Shown one piece after another: positions 34,572-44,089 of a DNA stretch of 64,000 nt. Origin of the DNA: CAIQIA01 sp945861105 (GTDB lineage: Bacteria; Cyanobacteriota; Cyanobacteriia; PCC-6307; Cyanobiaceae); contig CANLCC010000005.1 in the NCBI GenBank assembly GCA_947488815.1, positions 1-64,000 on the forward strand, given 5' to 3'. Below the pieces are notes generated by a model. That model did no database searches and was not told the DNA's origin. It was given only the letters and a program-made list of their open reading frames with translations. Every line of letters begins with the position of its first letter. The stretch's first letter is position 1. Position numbers and translations under genes: made by a program.

Positions 34572-35660
34572 TCAGTAGCTGTAGTTGGCCACGAACAGGC
34601 TCGTGTCGTCCGACGGCTCGCTGCCGGCGCGGTAAGCCCCGCGGCTGGCGGCCCCGTTGGCCCGGGCCCGCGCCAGCAGCGCCGCCTGGCCGGCGGCCCG
34701 GTCGTGGCCACCCCAGTGCTTGAGGCACGAATGCTGCAGGGCCCGGCCGAAGGAGAAGCCCAGGTGCCAGGGGGCGTTGGCCATGGCGGCAGCTTCGTTG
34801 ATGGCATTGAGGCAGAGGCTGGCGTCTTCTTCGCTCAGGCCGCCGGAGAGAAACAGGATCGCCGGCACCGCCGCCGGCACCGTCCGGCTGAGGGTGCGCA
34901 CGGTGAATTCCCCCACCTCGTCGGCACTGGGCTGCTGGGGGCAGTCGGCGCCGGCGGTGGTCATCGACGGCTTCAGCAGGCTGCCTTCGAGGTGAACGCC
35001 GTTCAGCCCCAGGGCCTCATAGACGGTGCGCAGCACCCATTCCTGCACCGAGGCGGTGGTGGCGATGTCGTGGTCACCGTCCATGAGGATCTCGGGTTCG
35101 ACGATCGGCACCAGCCCCTGCTCCTGCACCGTGCGGGCGTAGCGGGCCAGGCCCCAGGCGTTCTCCCGCACCGCCAGTTCGCTGGGGCAGCCGTCCCCGT
35201 TGATGCGCAGCACCGCCCGCCACTTGGCGAACCGTGCCCCGCGGGCGTAATACCGCTCCGCCCGTTCCGCCAGGCCCCGCAGGCCGGTGCACCAGGTTTC
35301 ACCGGCCAGGCCGCCCGCCAGGGGTTCGACGCCGAGGTCGACCTTGATGCCCGGCACGATGCCCCGTTCCCGGAACAGATCGACGATCGGTGCAGCCTCA
35401 CCGCCGTCGGCGTTGACCCCGGTCTGGAACAGGGTCTCTTCGTAGAGGATCACCCCGCTGATGTGCTGCTCGAGGCCATCGCAGCTGGCCAGCAGGCTGC
35501 GGTAGGCGCGGCGGTTCTCTTCGCTGTTCTCGAGGTTGATGGCGTCAAAGCGCTTGCCGATGGTGCCGGTGGATTCGTCGGCGGCCAGCAGGCCACTGCC
35601 CGGCGCCGCCAGGGCCGCGGCGGTGGCTTCGAGTTCGTCTCGGAAGTGGTCCAGGGCCAT
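34572..35660 (-). CDS. Class I fructose-bisphosphate aldolase
   Basis: This 362-residue Schiff-base aldolase interconverts fructose 1,6-bisphosphate and triose phosphates in the Calvin cycle and glycolysis. The N-terminal GLLAADESTGTIGKRF, the FAKWRAVLRI lysine region and the Schiff-base lysine in GVHLEGSLLKPSMTT are present, as is the C-terminal tyrosine (NYSY) typical of this class. The ATG at 35660 gives family length; the open frame continues far upstream only as antisense to the exonuclease and ligase genes. Cyanobacteria usually also have a class II enzyme. Confidence 0.93.
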   Translation of the reverse strand: MALDHFRDELEATAAALAAPGSGLLAADESTGTIGKRFDAINLENSEENRRAYRSLLASCDGLEQHISGVILYEETLFQTGVNADGGEAAPIVDLFRERGIVPGIKVDLGVEPLAGGLAGETWCTGLRGLAERAERYYARGARFAKWRAVLRINGDGCPSELAVRENAWGLARYARTVQEQGLVPIVEPEILMDGDHDIATTASVQEWVLRTVYEALGLNGVHLEGSLLKPSMTTAGADCPQQPSADEVGEFTVRTLSRTVPAAVPAILFLSGGLSEEDASLCLNAINEAAAMANAPWHLGFSFGRALQHSCLKHWGGHDRAAGQAALLARARANGAASRGAYRAGSEPSDDTSLFVANYSY

Positions 35661-35759
35661 GGCCGGTGGGCATGGTGACTGCCAAGGGCTAACCAGGCGG
35701 CCGGCGATCGTCAACGGCCCGGCCGATCGGCTAGAAGACGGCCGCCGGCCCTCCTCTGG

Positions 35760-36800
35760 ATGCCCCTGCCCGCCGATGGTCTGCTGACGCTGACCCCCCA
35801 GGGGCTGTACTGCCGCGCCGCCGAGGCCTGGATTGATCCCTGGCGGCCGGTGCCCCGGGCGTTGCTCACCCATGCCCATGCCGACCATGCCCGCCCCGGC
35901 AGCGGCTGCTACTGGGCCGTGGCCAGCAGTGAGGGCATCGTGCGGCGACGGCTGGGCAGTGCCATCGAGCTGCTGCCGGTCGAGTACGGCCAGCGGCTGC
36001 GCATAGGCGATGCGCGGGTGTCGTTCCACAGCGCCGGCCATGTGCTCGGCAGCGCCCAGATCCTGGTGGAGGCCGGTGGCGAACGCTGGCTGGTGAGCGG
36101 GGATTACAAGCGCTGCGCTGACCCCAGCTGTGAACCCTTTGCCCCGGTGACGGCCGATGTGTTCATCACCGAGGCCACCTTCGCCCTGCCGATCTACCGC
36201 TGGCGTCCGGGGGCTGAGGTGGCGGCCGACCTGCTCGACTGGTGGCGGTCGGCGCCCGAGCGCCCCTCCCTGCTGTTCGCCTATGCCTTCGGCAAGGCCC
36301 AGCGGCTGCTGGCCGAACTGGCGGCCCTGGGGGTGACCGACGAGATCCTGCTGCACGGGGCCGTCGAGGCCCTGATGGACCCGTACCGCGAGGCGGGGGT
36401 GGCCCTGCCCCCCACCCGGCCGGTGGCGTCCGTGGGCCGGGGTGAATCCCTGGCGGGGCGGCTGGTGATCGCGCCGCCGGCGGCCCATCGTTCGGTGTGG
36501 ATGCAGCGGTTCCACCGGCCCCAGACGGCCTTCGTGAGCGGCTGGATGGCGGTGCGCGGCGCCCGCCGGCGGCGCGGCTACGAGCGCGGATTCGTGCTCA
36601 GCGACCATGCCGACTGGCCGGGGCTGCTGCAGACGGTGCGGGACACGGGGGCCCGGCAGATCTATGTGACCCACGGGCAGGGCCACGGCTTCGCCCGCTA
36701 CCTGCGCGACCATGAGAGCCTCGCGGCCGAAGCGCTGGAAGGGGAGTTCGTCGCGGAACGGGGAGACGAGACCGATGCAAGCCTTCTGCCGGCTGTTTGA
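35760..36800 (+). CDS. Ligase-associated DNA exonuclease, MBL fold
   Basis: This 346-residue metallo-beta-lactamase-fold nuclease carries HAHADHARPG, the metal-binding HxHxDH motif, then HSAGHVLGSAQ, SGDYKRCADP and the CPSF-type later motifs VSGWMAVRG and LSDHADW. It matches the exonuclease that is always found with an Lhr helicase and an ATP-dependent ligase in a bacterial DNA damage module. Its 3' end overlaps the ligase start by 26 bp. It is the first gene of a four-gene overlapping unit. Confidence 0.9.
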   Translation: MPLPADGLLTLTPQGLYCRAAEAWIDPWRPVPRALLTHAHADHARPGSGCYWAVASSEGIVRRRLGSAIELLPVEYGQRLRIGDARVSFHSAGHVLGSAQILVEAGGERWLVSGDYKRCADPSCEPFAPVTADVFITEATFALPIYRWRPGAEVAADLLDWWRSAPERPSLLFAYAFGKAQRLLAELAALGVTDEILLHGAVEALMDPYREAGVALPPTRPVASVGRGESLAGRLVIAPPAAHRSVWMQRFHRPQTAFVSGWMAVRGARRRRGYERGFVLSDHADWPGLLQTVRDTGARQIYVTHGQGHGFARYLRDHESLAAEALEGEFVAERGDETDASLLPAV

Positions 36801-38433
36801 GCAGCTTGACCGCACCACGGCCACGGGCGGTCGGGTGGAGCTGCTGGTGGGCCACTTCGCCCAGGCGGCTCCGGCCGACGCCGCCTGGGCCCTGCATTGT
36901 CTGCTCGGGCGCCAGCGGCGGCGACTGATCACCGGCCGGCGGCTGCGGGAGATCTGCCTGCAGGCCAGCGGCCTGCCGCCCTGGTTGTTTGACGAATGCC
37001 ACGCCCAGGTGGGTGATTCGGCCGAGACCGTCGCCCTGCTCTGGTGCCAGGCAGCGGTGGTGGCTGATCCGCAGGGCCTGCGGCAGCGGCCGCTGCACCG
37101 GTGGATGGAACAGATCCTGCCGGACCTGGCGGCCCTGGAGGGATCCGACCAGGCCGCTGCCGTCTGCACCCTCTGGAGCCAGCTGGAGCCGGGGGAGCTG
37201 CTGGTGATCAACAAGCTGCTCACCGGCGGCTTCCGGGTGGGCGTGGGTCCCGGCCTGGTGGTGAGGGCCCTGGCCCGTCATGGCGGTCTCGAAGAAGCGG
37301 ACGTGCACCACCGGCTGATGGGGGGCTTCAGCCCCGGCGCCGAGGCCTGGGGGGCGCTGCTGGCCAGCACCGGCCCTGACCAGCCGCTGGCCAGCCGCCC
37401 CTTCCCCTTCTTTCTGGCCTCGCCCCTCGAACCCGCCGCCGACGGCCCGCCCCTGCCCGGGCTGCCCGCCGATTGGCTGGTCGAGTGGAAATGGGATGGC
37501 ATCCGCGGTCAGCTGATCCAGCGCGCGGGTCAGACCTTTCTCTGGAGTCGCGGTGAAGAGCTGATCAACCCGGCCTTTCCCGAGCTGGTCACCGCCGCCG
37601 CCGGGCTGCCGGACGGGACGGTGCTGGATGGCGAGGTGCTGGTGTGGCCAGCGGCTGACCGCCAGCCGGCCCCCTTCCATCAGCTGCAGCGGCGCCTGGG
37701 CCGCAAGGCCCCGGGGGCAAGGTTGCTGGCCGACTGCCCGGCGGTGTTCGTGGCCTATGACCTGCTGGAACAGGGCGGTGACGACTGGCGCCAGCGGCCC
37801 CTGCAGGAGCGGCGGCAGGGCCTGGAGGGGGTGATCGCGGCGTTGCCGGCGGCCGCCGCCCAGCGGCTGCATCGCTCGCCAGCCCTGGCCCTGGCCTCCT
37901 GGGATGACCTCGAACGCCTGCGCAGCCAGGCGGCCGCCGCCGGTGCCGAGGGGCTGATGCTCAAGGCCCTGGCGTCGCCGTACCTGGCCGGCCGCCGCCG
38001 CGGCAGCTGGTGGAAGCACAAGCGCGAGCCCTACAGCCTCGATGCCGTGCTGCTCTATGCCCAGGCCGGCAGTGGCCGCCGCGCCAACCTCTTCACCGAC
38101 TACACCTTCGGCCTCTGGGATGGGGACCCGCAGGCCGGCGACGGTGCCCAGCTGGTCACCTTCGCCAAGGCCTATTCGGGCCTCAACGATGGCGAGATCC
38201 GTGAGCTCGACCGCTGGATCCGCCGCCACACCACCGACCGCTTCGGGCCGGTGCGGGCGGTGGAACCGCTCCAGGTGTTCGAGCTGGCCTTCGAGGGGCT
38301 GCAGCCGTCCGGGCGCCACCGCAGCGGCATCGCCGTGCGTTTCCCCCGCATCGCCCGCTGGCGCCGCGACAAACCCGCCGCCGAGGCCGACAGCCTGGCC
38401 AGCGCCAGGGCCCTGCTGGAGGCTCCCCGATGA
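36775..38433 (+). CDS. ATP-dependent DNA ligase (Lhr-associated)
   Basis: This 552-residue ligase seals DNA nicks with ATP. The adenylation motif is EWKWDGIRGQL with the reactive lysine K239; later motifs include ILDGEVLV-like DGEVLVW, GLMLKALASPY and WWKHKREPYSLDAVLLYAQ. An N-terminal helical DNA-binding domain of about 200 residues precedes it, as in the LigB/C-type ligases of this module. The replicative ligase of the cell will be NAD-dependent, so this enzyme is a repair ligase. ATGA overlap with the next gene. Confidence 0.93.
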   Translation: MQAFCRLFEQLDRTTATGGRVELLVGHFAQAAPADAAWALHCLLGRQRRRLITGRRLREICLQASGLPPWLFDECHAQVGDSAETVALLWCQAAVVADPQGLRQRPLHRWMEQILPDLAALEGSDQAAAVCTLWSQLEPGELLVINKLLTGGFRVGVGPGLVVRALARHGGLEEADVHHRLMGGFSPGAEAWGALLASTGPDQPLASRPFPFFLASPLEPAADGPPLPGLPADWLVEWKWDGIRGQLIQRAGQTFLWSRGEELINPAFPELVTAAAGLPDGTVLDGEVLVWPAADRQPAPFHQLQRRLGRKAPGARLLADCPAVFVAYDLLEQGGDDWRQRPLQERRQGLEGVIAALPAAAAQRLHRSPALALASWDDLERLRSQAAAAGAEGLMLKALASPYLAGRRRGSWWKHKREPYSLDAVLLYAQAGSGRRANLFTDYTFGLWDGDPQAGDGAQLVTFAKAYSGLNDGEIRELDRWIRRHTTDRFGPVRAVEPLQVFELAFEGLQPSGRHRSGIAVRFPRIARWRRDKPAAEADSLASARALLEAPR

Positions 38434-40883
38434 CCCCCGCCGCGCCGCTGGCACCGGTGGAGGACTGGTTCCGTCGCCGGGGCTGGACACCGCTCCCCTT
38501 CCAGCGCCGCTGCTGGCAGGCCTACCTGGCCGGGGAGGACGGGCTGATCCAGGTGCCCACCGGTTCCGGCAAGACCTATGCCGCCGTCATGGGGCCGATC
38601 GCCGAGATGCTGGCCGCCCCGGGCCCGGCCGACGAGGCTGGCCTGCAGCTGCTGCTGCTGACGCCGCTGCGGGCCCTCAGCCGTGACCTGGCCCTGGCCC
38701 TGCAGGAGCCGATCACCACCATGGGCTGGCCCCTGCGGGTGGGCCTGCGCACGGGGGACACCAGCAGCGCCGAACGGGCCCGCCAGAAGCGCCGTCCCCC
38801 CCAGATCCTGATCACCACCCCCGAATCCCTGGCGGTGCTGCTGGCCTCCCCCGATGCGCCGGCCCTGCTGGCCCCCCTGCGGGCGGTTGTGGTCGACGAA
38901 TGGCACGAGCTGATGGGCAGCAAGCGCGGCACCCAGACCGAACTCTGCCTCGGCTGGCTGCGGGCCCTGCGGCCGGCCCTGCGCACCTGGGCCGTGAGCG
39001 CCAGCCTCGGCAACCCCGAGGAGGCCGCCGCGACGGTGGTGGGGGAGGGGCGCCCGGCGACCCTGGTGCAGGCCCCGATCCAGCGGCCCCTGGCCATCCG
39101 CACCCTGCTGCCCGACAGCATCGATGGCTTCCCCTGGGCGGGCCACCTGGGCTTGCGCATGCACGACCGGCTGGTGGGGGCCCTCGACCCGGCGGTGTCG
39201 ACCCTGATCTTCACCAACACCCGCAACCAGGCCGAGCAGTGGCACCAGTGCCTGCGCTGGGCCTGTCCCGAGATGGAAGGCCAGCTGGCCCTGCACCACA
39301 GCGCCATCGACCGCGCCGAGCGCGAGCGGATCGAGGCCGGTGTGAAGTGCGGCGAGATCCGCTGGGTGGTCTGCACCAGTTCCCTCGACCTGGGGGTCGA
39401 TTTCCAGCCGGTCGAACGGGTGGTGCAGATCGGCAGTGCCAAGAATCTGGCGCGGCTGCTGCAGCGGGCCGGGCGGTCGGGCCACAGCCCCGGCGGTCGG
39501 GCCGAGGTGCTGTTCCTGCCCACCCATGCTCTCGAGCTGCTGGAGGTGTCGGCCATGCGGCGGGGCCTGGCGGCGGGGTTGGTGGAGCGGCGCCGCTCCC
39601 CGGGGTTGCCCCTCGATGTGCTGCTGCAGCACCTCACCGGCCTGGCCTGCGGGCCCGGCCTCGATGCCGAACGAGAGTGGCAGGTGGTGCGCAGCTGCCG
39701 CAGTTATCGCGAGCTCAGCCGCAGCGACTGGGACTGGTGTCTGCAGCTGCTGCAGGAGGGTGGCGCCTGCCTGGGGGCCTATCCACGCTTCCGCAAGCTC
39801 GAAGCCGACGGGCCGCTGCTGCGGGTGCAGGATCCGGCCATCGCCCGGCTCCACCGTCTGAACATCGGCACGATCACCGCTGACCAGGCCGTCACCGTGA
39901 AGCTGCAGCGGGGGGGCGTGCTGGGCCATGTCGAAGAGGCGTTCGCGGCCCGTCTGCGACCCGGCGATGTGTTCGTGTTCGCCGGCCGCAGCCTGCAGTT
40001 CGTGCGCCTGCGGGATCGCACGGCCGTGGTGGCGGTCGCCCGGGGGCGCAGCACCACCGTTCCGGCCTGGGCCGGTGGCCAGCTGGCCCTGTCCGACCTG
40101 CTGGCCGATGGCCTGCGGCAGGAGCTGCACCGCTGCGCCGCCGGACGGCTCGACGCCCCCGAGCTTCTGGCCCTGCAGCCACTGCTGGCCCGCCAGGATG
40201 ACCTCTCGCGGGTGCCCGGCCCCGACGACCTGCTGGTGGAGCTGGTCCGCAGCCGTGAAGGCAGCCACCTCTACGCCTATCCGTTCGAAGGCCGGTTCGT
40301 GCATGAGGGGCTGGGGTTCCTCTGGGCCTGGCGGCTGGCCCGCCGCCAGGCGGGAACCTTCACGGTGTCGGTGAACGACTACGGCTTCGAGCTGCTGGCG
40401 CCCCGCGGCTATCCGTTTGACACCCTCTTCGACCCCACCCTGCTGGAGGACGGAGATCTGGAGGCGGAACTGGAGGCCTCCCTGAATCTGTCGGAGCTCT
40501 GCCGGCGTCGCTTCCGGTCCATCGCCCAGGTGGCGGGGCTGGTGCCGGGTCAGATCCCCGGCGGTGTGCGCCGCGGCGGCCAGCTGCAGCTCAGTGCCGC
40601 CCTGCTGTTTGACGTGTTCGAGCGCCACGAGCCCGGCAATCTGCTGCTGCGCCAGGCCCGCCGCGAGGTGCTCGACGAGCAGCTCGACCTGGGCCGCCTC
40701 CGTCGATCCCTGGCACGCCTCAGGGCCTGTGCCCTGCGAATTGAGGCGCCGCCACGGCCGGGCCCCCTGGCGTTTCCGCTGCTGGTGGAACGGCTCAACA
40801 GCCGCCTCAGCAACGAAAGCCTGCTGGAGCGGGTGCAGCGCATGATGGCCGAGGCCAGCCGCCACGAGGCCCGGGATCCATGA
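38430..40883 (+). CDS. Lhr-type DEXH-box DNA helicase (ligase-associated)
   Basis: This 817-residue superfamily 2 helicase has Walker A QVPTGSGKTYAAVMGP near residue 45, the DEXH box VVVDEWHELMG, motif III-like AVSASLG, and motif VI QRAGRSGHSPGG. C-terminal Lhr-core domains follow. The length, about half that of full E. coli Lhr, is that of the Lhr-Core protein found with the exonuclease, ligase and phosphoesterase. It starts inside the ligase stop (ATGA) and ends inside the phosphoesterase start (ATGA), so translation of all is coupled. Confidence 0.93.
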   Translation: MTPAAPLAPVEDWFRRRGWTPLPFQRRCWQAYLAGEDGLIQVPTGSGKTYAAVMGPIAEMLAAPGPADEAGLQLLLLTPLRALSRDLALALQEPITTMGWPLRVGLRTGDTSSAERARQKRRPPQILITTPESLAVLLASPDAPALLAPLRAVVVDEWHELMGSKRGTQTELCLGWLRALRPALRTWAVSASLGNPEEAAATVVGEGRPATLVQAPIQRPLAIRTLLPDSIDGFPWAGHLGLRMHDRLVGALDPAVSTLIFTNTRNQAEQWHQCLRWACPEMEGQLALHHSAIDRAERERIEAGVKCGEIRWVVCTSSLDLGVDFQPVERVVQIGSAKNLARLLQRAGRSGHSPGGRAEVLFLPTHALELLEVSAMRRGLAAGLVERRRSPGLPLDVLLQHLTGLACGPGLDAEREWQVVRSCRSYRELSRSDWDWCLQLLQEGGACLGAYPRFRKLEADGPLLRVQDPAIARLHRLNIGTITADQAVTVKLQRGGVLGHVEEAFAARLRPGDVFVFAGRSLQFVRLRDRTAVVAVARGRSTTVPAWAGGQLALSDLLADGLRQELHRCAAGRLDAPELLALQPLLARQDDLSRVPGPDDLLVELVRSREGSHLYAYPFEGRFVHEGLGFLWAWRLARRQAGTFTVSVNDYGFELLAPRGYPFDTLFDPTLLEDGDLEAELEASLNLSELCRRRFRSIAQVAGLVPGQIPGGVRRGGQLQLSAALLFDVFERHEPGNLLLRQARREVLDEQLDLGRLRRSLARLRACALRIEAPPRPGPLAFPLLVERLNSRLSNESLLERVQRMMAEASRHEARDP

Positions 40884-41623
40884 CCACGGCCGTTCTGGAC
40901 TGGGGCGATGAGCGGCTGGAGCTGTTGCCCGAAAAGGCCCTGTGGCTGCCGCAGCGCCGCTGGCTGCTGATCGCCGACGTGCACCTGGCCAAGGCTGAAC
41001 ATGCCCAGGCCCTGGGGGTGCCGGTGCCCAGCGACGGGGGCAGGGCCGACCTGGAGCGGCTGGCTGCCCTGGGCCGTCGCTGGCGGCCGCTGCGGGTGTT
41101 CATCCTCGGCGATCTGGTGCACCATCCCCGGGCCGTGACGCCGGCCCTGGAGGCGCAGCTGCGCCGGACCCTGGCGGAGCTGGCCTGCCCGGTGACCTGG
41201 ATCGAGGGCAACCACGACCGCCAGCGCCCCCTGGCCGGCCTGCGGGGGGAGGCGTCCCAGCGGCGGGGGGGGCTCTGGCTCAGCCATGCACCGGAGCCAT
41301 CACCGCGGGAGGAGTGGCTGAATGTCTGCGGACATGTTCATCCTGTGGCCATTGTGAAAGGTGGAGCGGACCGTCTTCGTTTACCCTGTTTCGCGCTTGT
41401 TGAGCATCCGCCGCGTCTGGTTCTGCCAGCTTTCGGTTGCTTGACTGGCGGCCAACCAGCCTCGGGGATTGCAGCTCAATGGGTCGTCGCCGACGGGTCA
41501 GTGCTGAGATGGCCCAGCCCGCGACGGCGCTGGCCACAGCCCCCGCCCCGGCGTCCCCGCGGCGGCGGCGGCGGGCCACCCTTCGTTCCGGAGATCCCCT
41601 GCCCGCCGGCGGCGCCAGGGTGA
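40880..41623 (+). CDS. pdeM: Ligase-associated DNA damage response phosphoesterase PdeM
   Basis: This calcineurin-like phosphoesterase completes the repair cassette. Metal-binding motifs are IADVHLAKAEH, ILGDLVHHPRA, IEGNHDRQR, LSHAPEP and CGHVHPVAIV. The family core ends near LPAFGCLTGG; after that the frame continues for about 60 residues of Pro/Arg/Gly-rich sequence (WPQPPPRRPRGGGGGPPFVP) without family character. That tail overlaps the next gene's coding sequence by 145 bp and looks like run-on after loss of a stop codon. Predicted total length is 247 residues. Confidence 0.88.
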   Translation: MTTAVLDWGDERLELLPEKALWLPQRRWLLIADVHLAKAEHAQALGVPVPSDGGRADLERLAALGRRWRPLRVFILGDLVHHPRAVTPALEAQLRRTLAELACPVTWIEGNHDRQRPLAGLRGEASQRRGGLWLSHAPEPSPREEWLNVCGHVHPVAIVKGGADRLRLPCFALVEHPPRLVLPAFGCLTGGQPASGIAAQWVVADGSVLRWPSPRRRWPQPPPRRPRGGGGGPPFVPEIPCPPAAPG

Positions 41624-43043
41624 TTCCCCTGCGGCGCCGTGGTCGGCGCCGCCGCTGGGTGGCCTGGTCCCTCGTTGGTCTGCCGGTCGCCCTGTTCACC
41701 TTCTGTGTGGCCATCGCGCCGAGCCATCGGCCCGTCACCCCCGGCACCGCAGCGGCCCCCAGCGGTGGTGTGGCGGTCGACGAGAAGTTCCGCTACCTGC
41801 CCGACCCGGAGGTCTACGCCCTCGACTTCGACCCCCGAAAGGTGCGCTTCGGTCTGCTGGAAGGCTGGGACCGGGAGCAGGAGGCCTACGGCGACACGTC
41901 CGCCCTGGCCTTCGTGTCGGGGCCGATGTATGAGCGCTACACCGATGCCCCCGGTCAGGAGGTGACCGTTCCCCTGGGGGACATCAAGCTGGGGGACCGG
42001 GTCTGGCGCGGTCGCAACCGCACGGCATCGCGCCAGCGGGCGTTCATCGGCATCACCCACGGCGGTCGCATCGATTTCGGCTACGGCGAACTCACCCCCG
42101 AGCGCGAAGGCGAGTACGACACCTTCATCGGCGGTCTGCACGCCCTCTACAACGATCTCCAGCAACCGCCGGCCGACTACCGCGGCGCCTACAGCGTCAG
42201 CATGGGCCAGCAGATCCGCTATTTCCTGCCCCGGATCCGCATGGTCATCGGTCTGCGCAGCGATGGCCGTCTCGAGGTGTTCATGAGCCGCGACGGCCTC
42301 ACCCTCGAGCAGACCGAGGAACTGTCGCGCCGCCGGGTCTCGTGGCGGCCTACATGCCCGACCACGCCTCCAAGAGTCGCTTCATCATCCCCGGCACCAA
42401 GGGCTTCAGCGAGGAGGACGCCAACTGGATCAGCGGTGGTGCCACCAGCTTTGTGCATGTGCCCTACATGCTGCGCCTCGAGCCCCGGCCGTTCTTTTTG
42501 CAGGGGGACCTGCTGGCCAACCTCAACCCCCTGATCCGCAATTCAGCCTGCGGTAACCCCGTCAGCTGCGGTCTGCACCTGGGGGGCCGTGTGATGGACC
42601 GGGCCCTGGCGGGCTTCAACCGCCTCATGGAACGGGGGGTGGTGCCCCTGGCCCGCCTGGTCTGGAGACCCTCCACCGGCCCCTCGCCGACCCGCTCGCC
42701 GGCCGCGGCCCCCCTGCGGGAACCGCCGATCACGGCGGATCCGGCCCGGGCCCTGCAGAGCGAGCCGAAGCCCACCAGCCTGCCGGCCGATCGCCAGCCG
42801 GCGGATCGCCAACCCGTGGCGCCCTCCCCCCTGCCGCCCGATCTGCCGGCCCCCGAGGTGGTGCCCGACCGTGCCGGCCGTGGCGGCGACGCCGTCTACG
42901 ACCCCAATCTGCCCCTGGAGGGAGGCGCCGCCCCGGCGCCCGACCCGGTGGCGGCCCCGGCGCCGCCCCCGCTGCCCCCGGCTGCCGTTGCTCCACCCAC
43001 GGCCCCACCACCGGTGACGCCGCCGCCGGCCCCCGGGGGCTGA
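41479..43043 (+). pseudogene. Frameshifted conserved exported protein (phosphodiester glycosidase-like)
   Basis: Two frames together make one protein. The first, from ATG 41479, has an N-terminal anchor (AWSLVGLPVALFTFCVAIAP) and a conserved region to about 42335 (AFIGITHGGRIDFGYGE, GLTLEQTEELSRR). The second continues from about 42336 with GLVAAYMPDHASKSRFIIPG, GGATSFVHVPYMLRLEPRP and a long Pro/Ala-rich tail ending at 43043. Restoring one base between 42325 and 42341 joins them smoothly. It may be a real mutation, a sequencing error or recoding. The exported part recalls NAGPA-type phosphodiester glycosidases, but this is tentative. If the shift is real, the first frame stops at 42534. Confidence 0.75.
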
Positions 43044-43055
43044 GCGGCCGGTCCC

Positions 43056-43520
43056 TCAGGCCTCGGCCAGGGCGCGCACCACATCACCGCGGGTCAGCAC
43101 CCCCACGGGGTGCTGGTCATCGTCCAGCACGAACAGGCGCTGGGTGCTGCGTTCATGCAGCAGCCGCGCGGCCGCCGGCAGGGACAGCTCACCACGGCAG
43201 CTGTGGGGTTGACGGCCCATCACGTCGGCCACCGTGTTGCCGAGCACCTGGTGCACCTCCTTGTCCCAGCTGAGGGGGTTGCGCAGGTAGATGACCGCAT
43301 CGAGCAGCATCACGTAGGGACCGGTCTCGAAGCCGCTTTCCCGCACCATCAGGTCCTGTTCCGAGAGTTCGCCCACCAGGCGACCGTCGTCATCGACCAC
43401 CGGCAGCCCGCTGATGTGGTGCTCGCTCAGCAGCTGCACCGCCTCCTGCAGGGGCGTGGCGGCCGTCACCGAAAGCACGGGCCGGCTCATCACCTCGGCC
43501 ACCGATCGCTGCACCACCAT
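43056..43520 (-). CDS. CBS-pair domain protein
   Basis: This 154-residue protein is a single pair of CBS domains: MSRPVLSVTAATPLQEAVQL with GLPVVDDDGRLVGELSEQDL, and MGRQPHSCRGELSLPAAARL with LFVLDDDQHPVGVLTRGDVV. CBS pairs bind adenine nucleotides and regulate partners such as thioredoxins in chloroplasts (CBSX). An insert between the two halves (about residues 65-90) fits the CBSX form. It diverges from the phosphatidyltransferase gene by 35 bp. Confidence 0.9.
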   Translation of the reverse strand: MVVQRSVAEVMSRPVLSVTAATPLQEAVQLLSEHHISGLPVVDDDGRLVGELSEQDLMVRESGFETGPYVMLLDAVIYLRNPLSWDKEVHQVLGNTVADVMGRQPHSCRGELSLPAAARLLHERSTQRLFVLDDDQHPVGVLTRGDVVRALAEA

Positions 43521-43555
43521 GGGGTCATCCTGGTTGCTGGCATTCTGCAGCGCCC

Positions 43556-44089
43556 ATGACCGGCCCGTCCCTGCGTCGCCTCGCCGATGGGCTCACCGTG
43601 CTGCGGGCGCTGCTGGGGTTGCCGCTGCTGCTGGTGCTGCAGGCCGGCTGGGGCTGGCTGGGCTGGCTGCTGCTGCTGGCCGGCGCCCTCACGGATGCCG
43701 CCGACGGCTGGCTGGCCCGCCGGGCCGGGGGTGGCACGGCCTGGGGGGCGCGGCTCGATCCCCTCAGCGACAAGCTGCTGATCTGTGCGCCGCTGCTGCT
43801 GCTGGCGGCCGACGGTCGGTTGCCCCTCTGGGCGGTCTGGCTGCTGCTGGCCCGCGAATTGTTGATCACCGGCTGGCGGCAGGACCGCCCCGGCGGGGGG
43901 CCGGCCTCAAGGGTCGGCAAGCTCAAGACCGTGGTGCAGCTGCTGGCCCTGCTGCTGCTGCTGTGGCCCGGACCAGGCCAGGCCCAGGTGGCGGCCAGCG
44001 GCCTGGCGGCCTTCTGGCTGGCCCTGGCCCTGGCGCTGGTCTCGGCCTGGCAGTACCTCAGCCCGCCAGCAGGGCCGCATCGCCGCTGA
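43556..44089 (+). CDS. CDP-alcohol phosphatidyltransferase
   Basis: This 177-residue membrane enzyme has the full family motif D-x2-DG-x2-AR-x8-G-x3-D-x3-D in DAADGWLARRAGGGTAWGAR followed by LDPLSDK. Several hydrophobic helices follow. It transfers a phosphatidyl group from CDP-diacylglycerol to an alcohol; phosphatidylglycerol phosphate synthesis is one likely role, PG being essential for photosystems. Its length is close to PgsA but the acceptor cannot be read. It overlaps the convergent epimerase gene by 32 bp. Confidence 0.88.
   Translation: MTGPSLRRLADGLTVLRALLGLPLLLVLQAGWGWLGWLLLLAGALTDAADGWLARRAGGGTAWGARLDPLSDKLLICAPLLLLAADGRLPLWAVWLLLARELLITGWRQDRPGGGPASRVGKLKTVVQLLALLLLLWPGPGQAQVAASGLAAFWLALALALVSAWQYLSPPAGPHRR

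Noticed and set aside
35661..37223. 520-codon extension upstream of the aldolase start on the minus strand
   Set aside because: The extension is antisense to the exonuclease and ligase genes and has no aldolase similarity; the aldolase clearly begins at 35660.
38172..40865. Minus-strand open frame of 897 codons
   Set aside because: It is antisense to the Lhr helicase gene and the end of the ligase gene, rich in Gln/Gly/His, and has no domain pattern; long antisense frames are common at this GC content.
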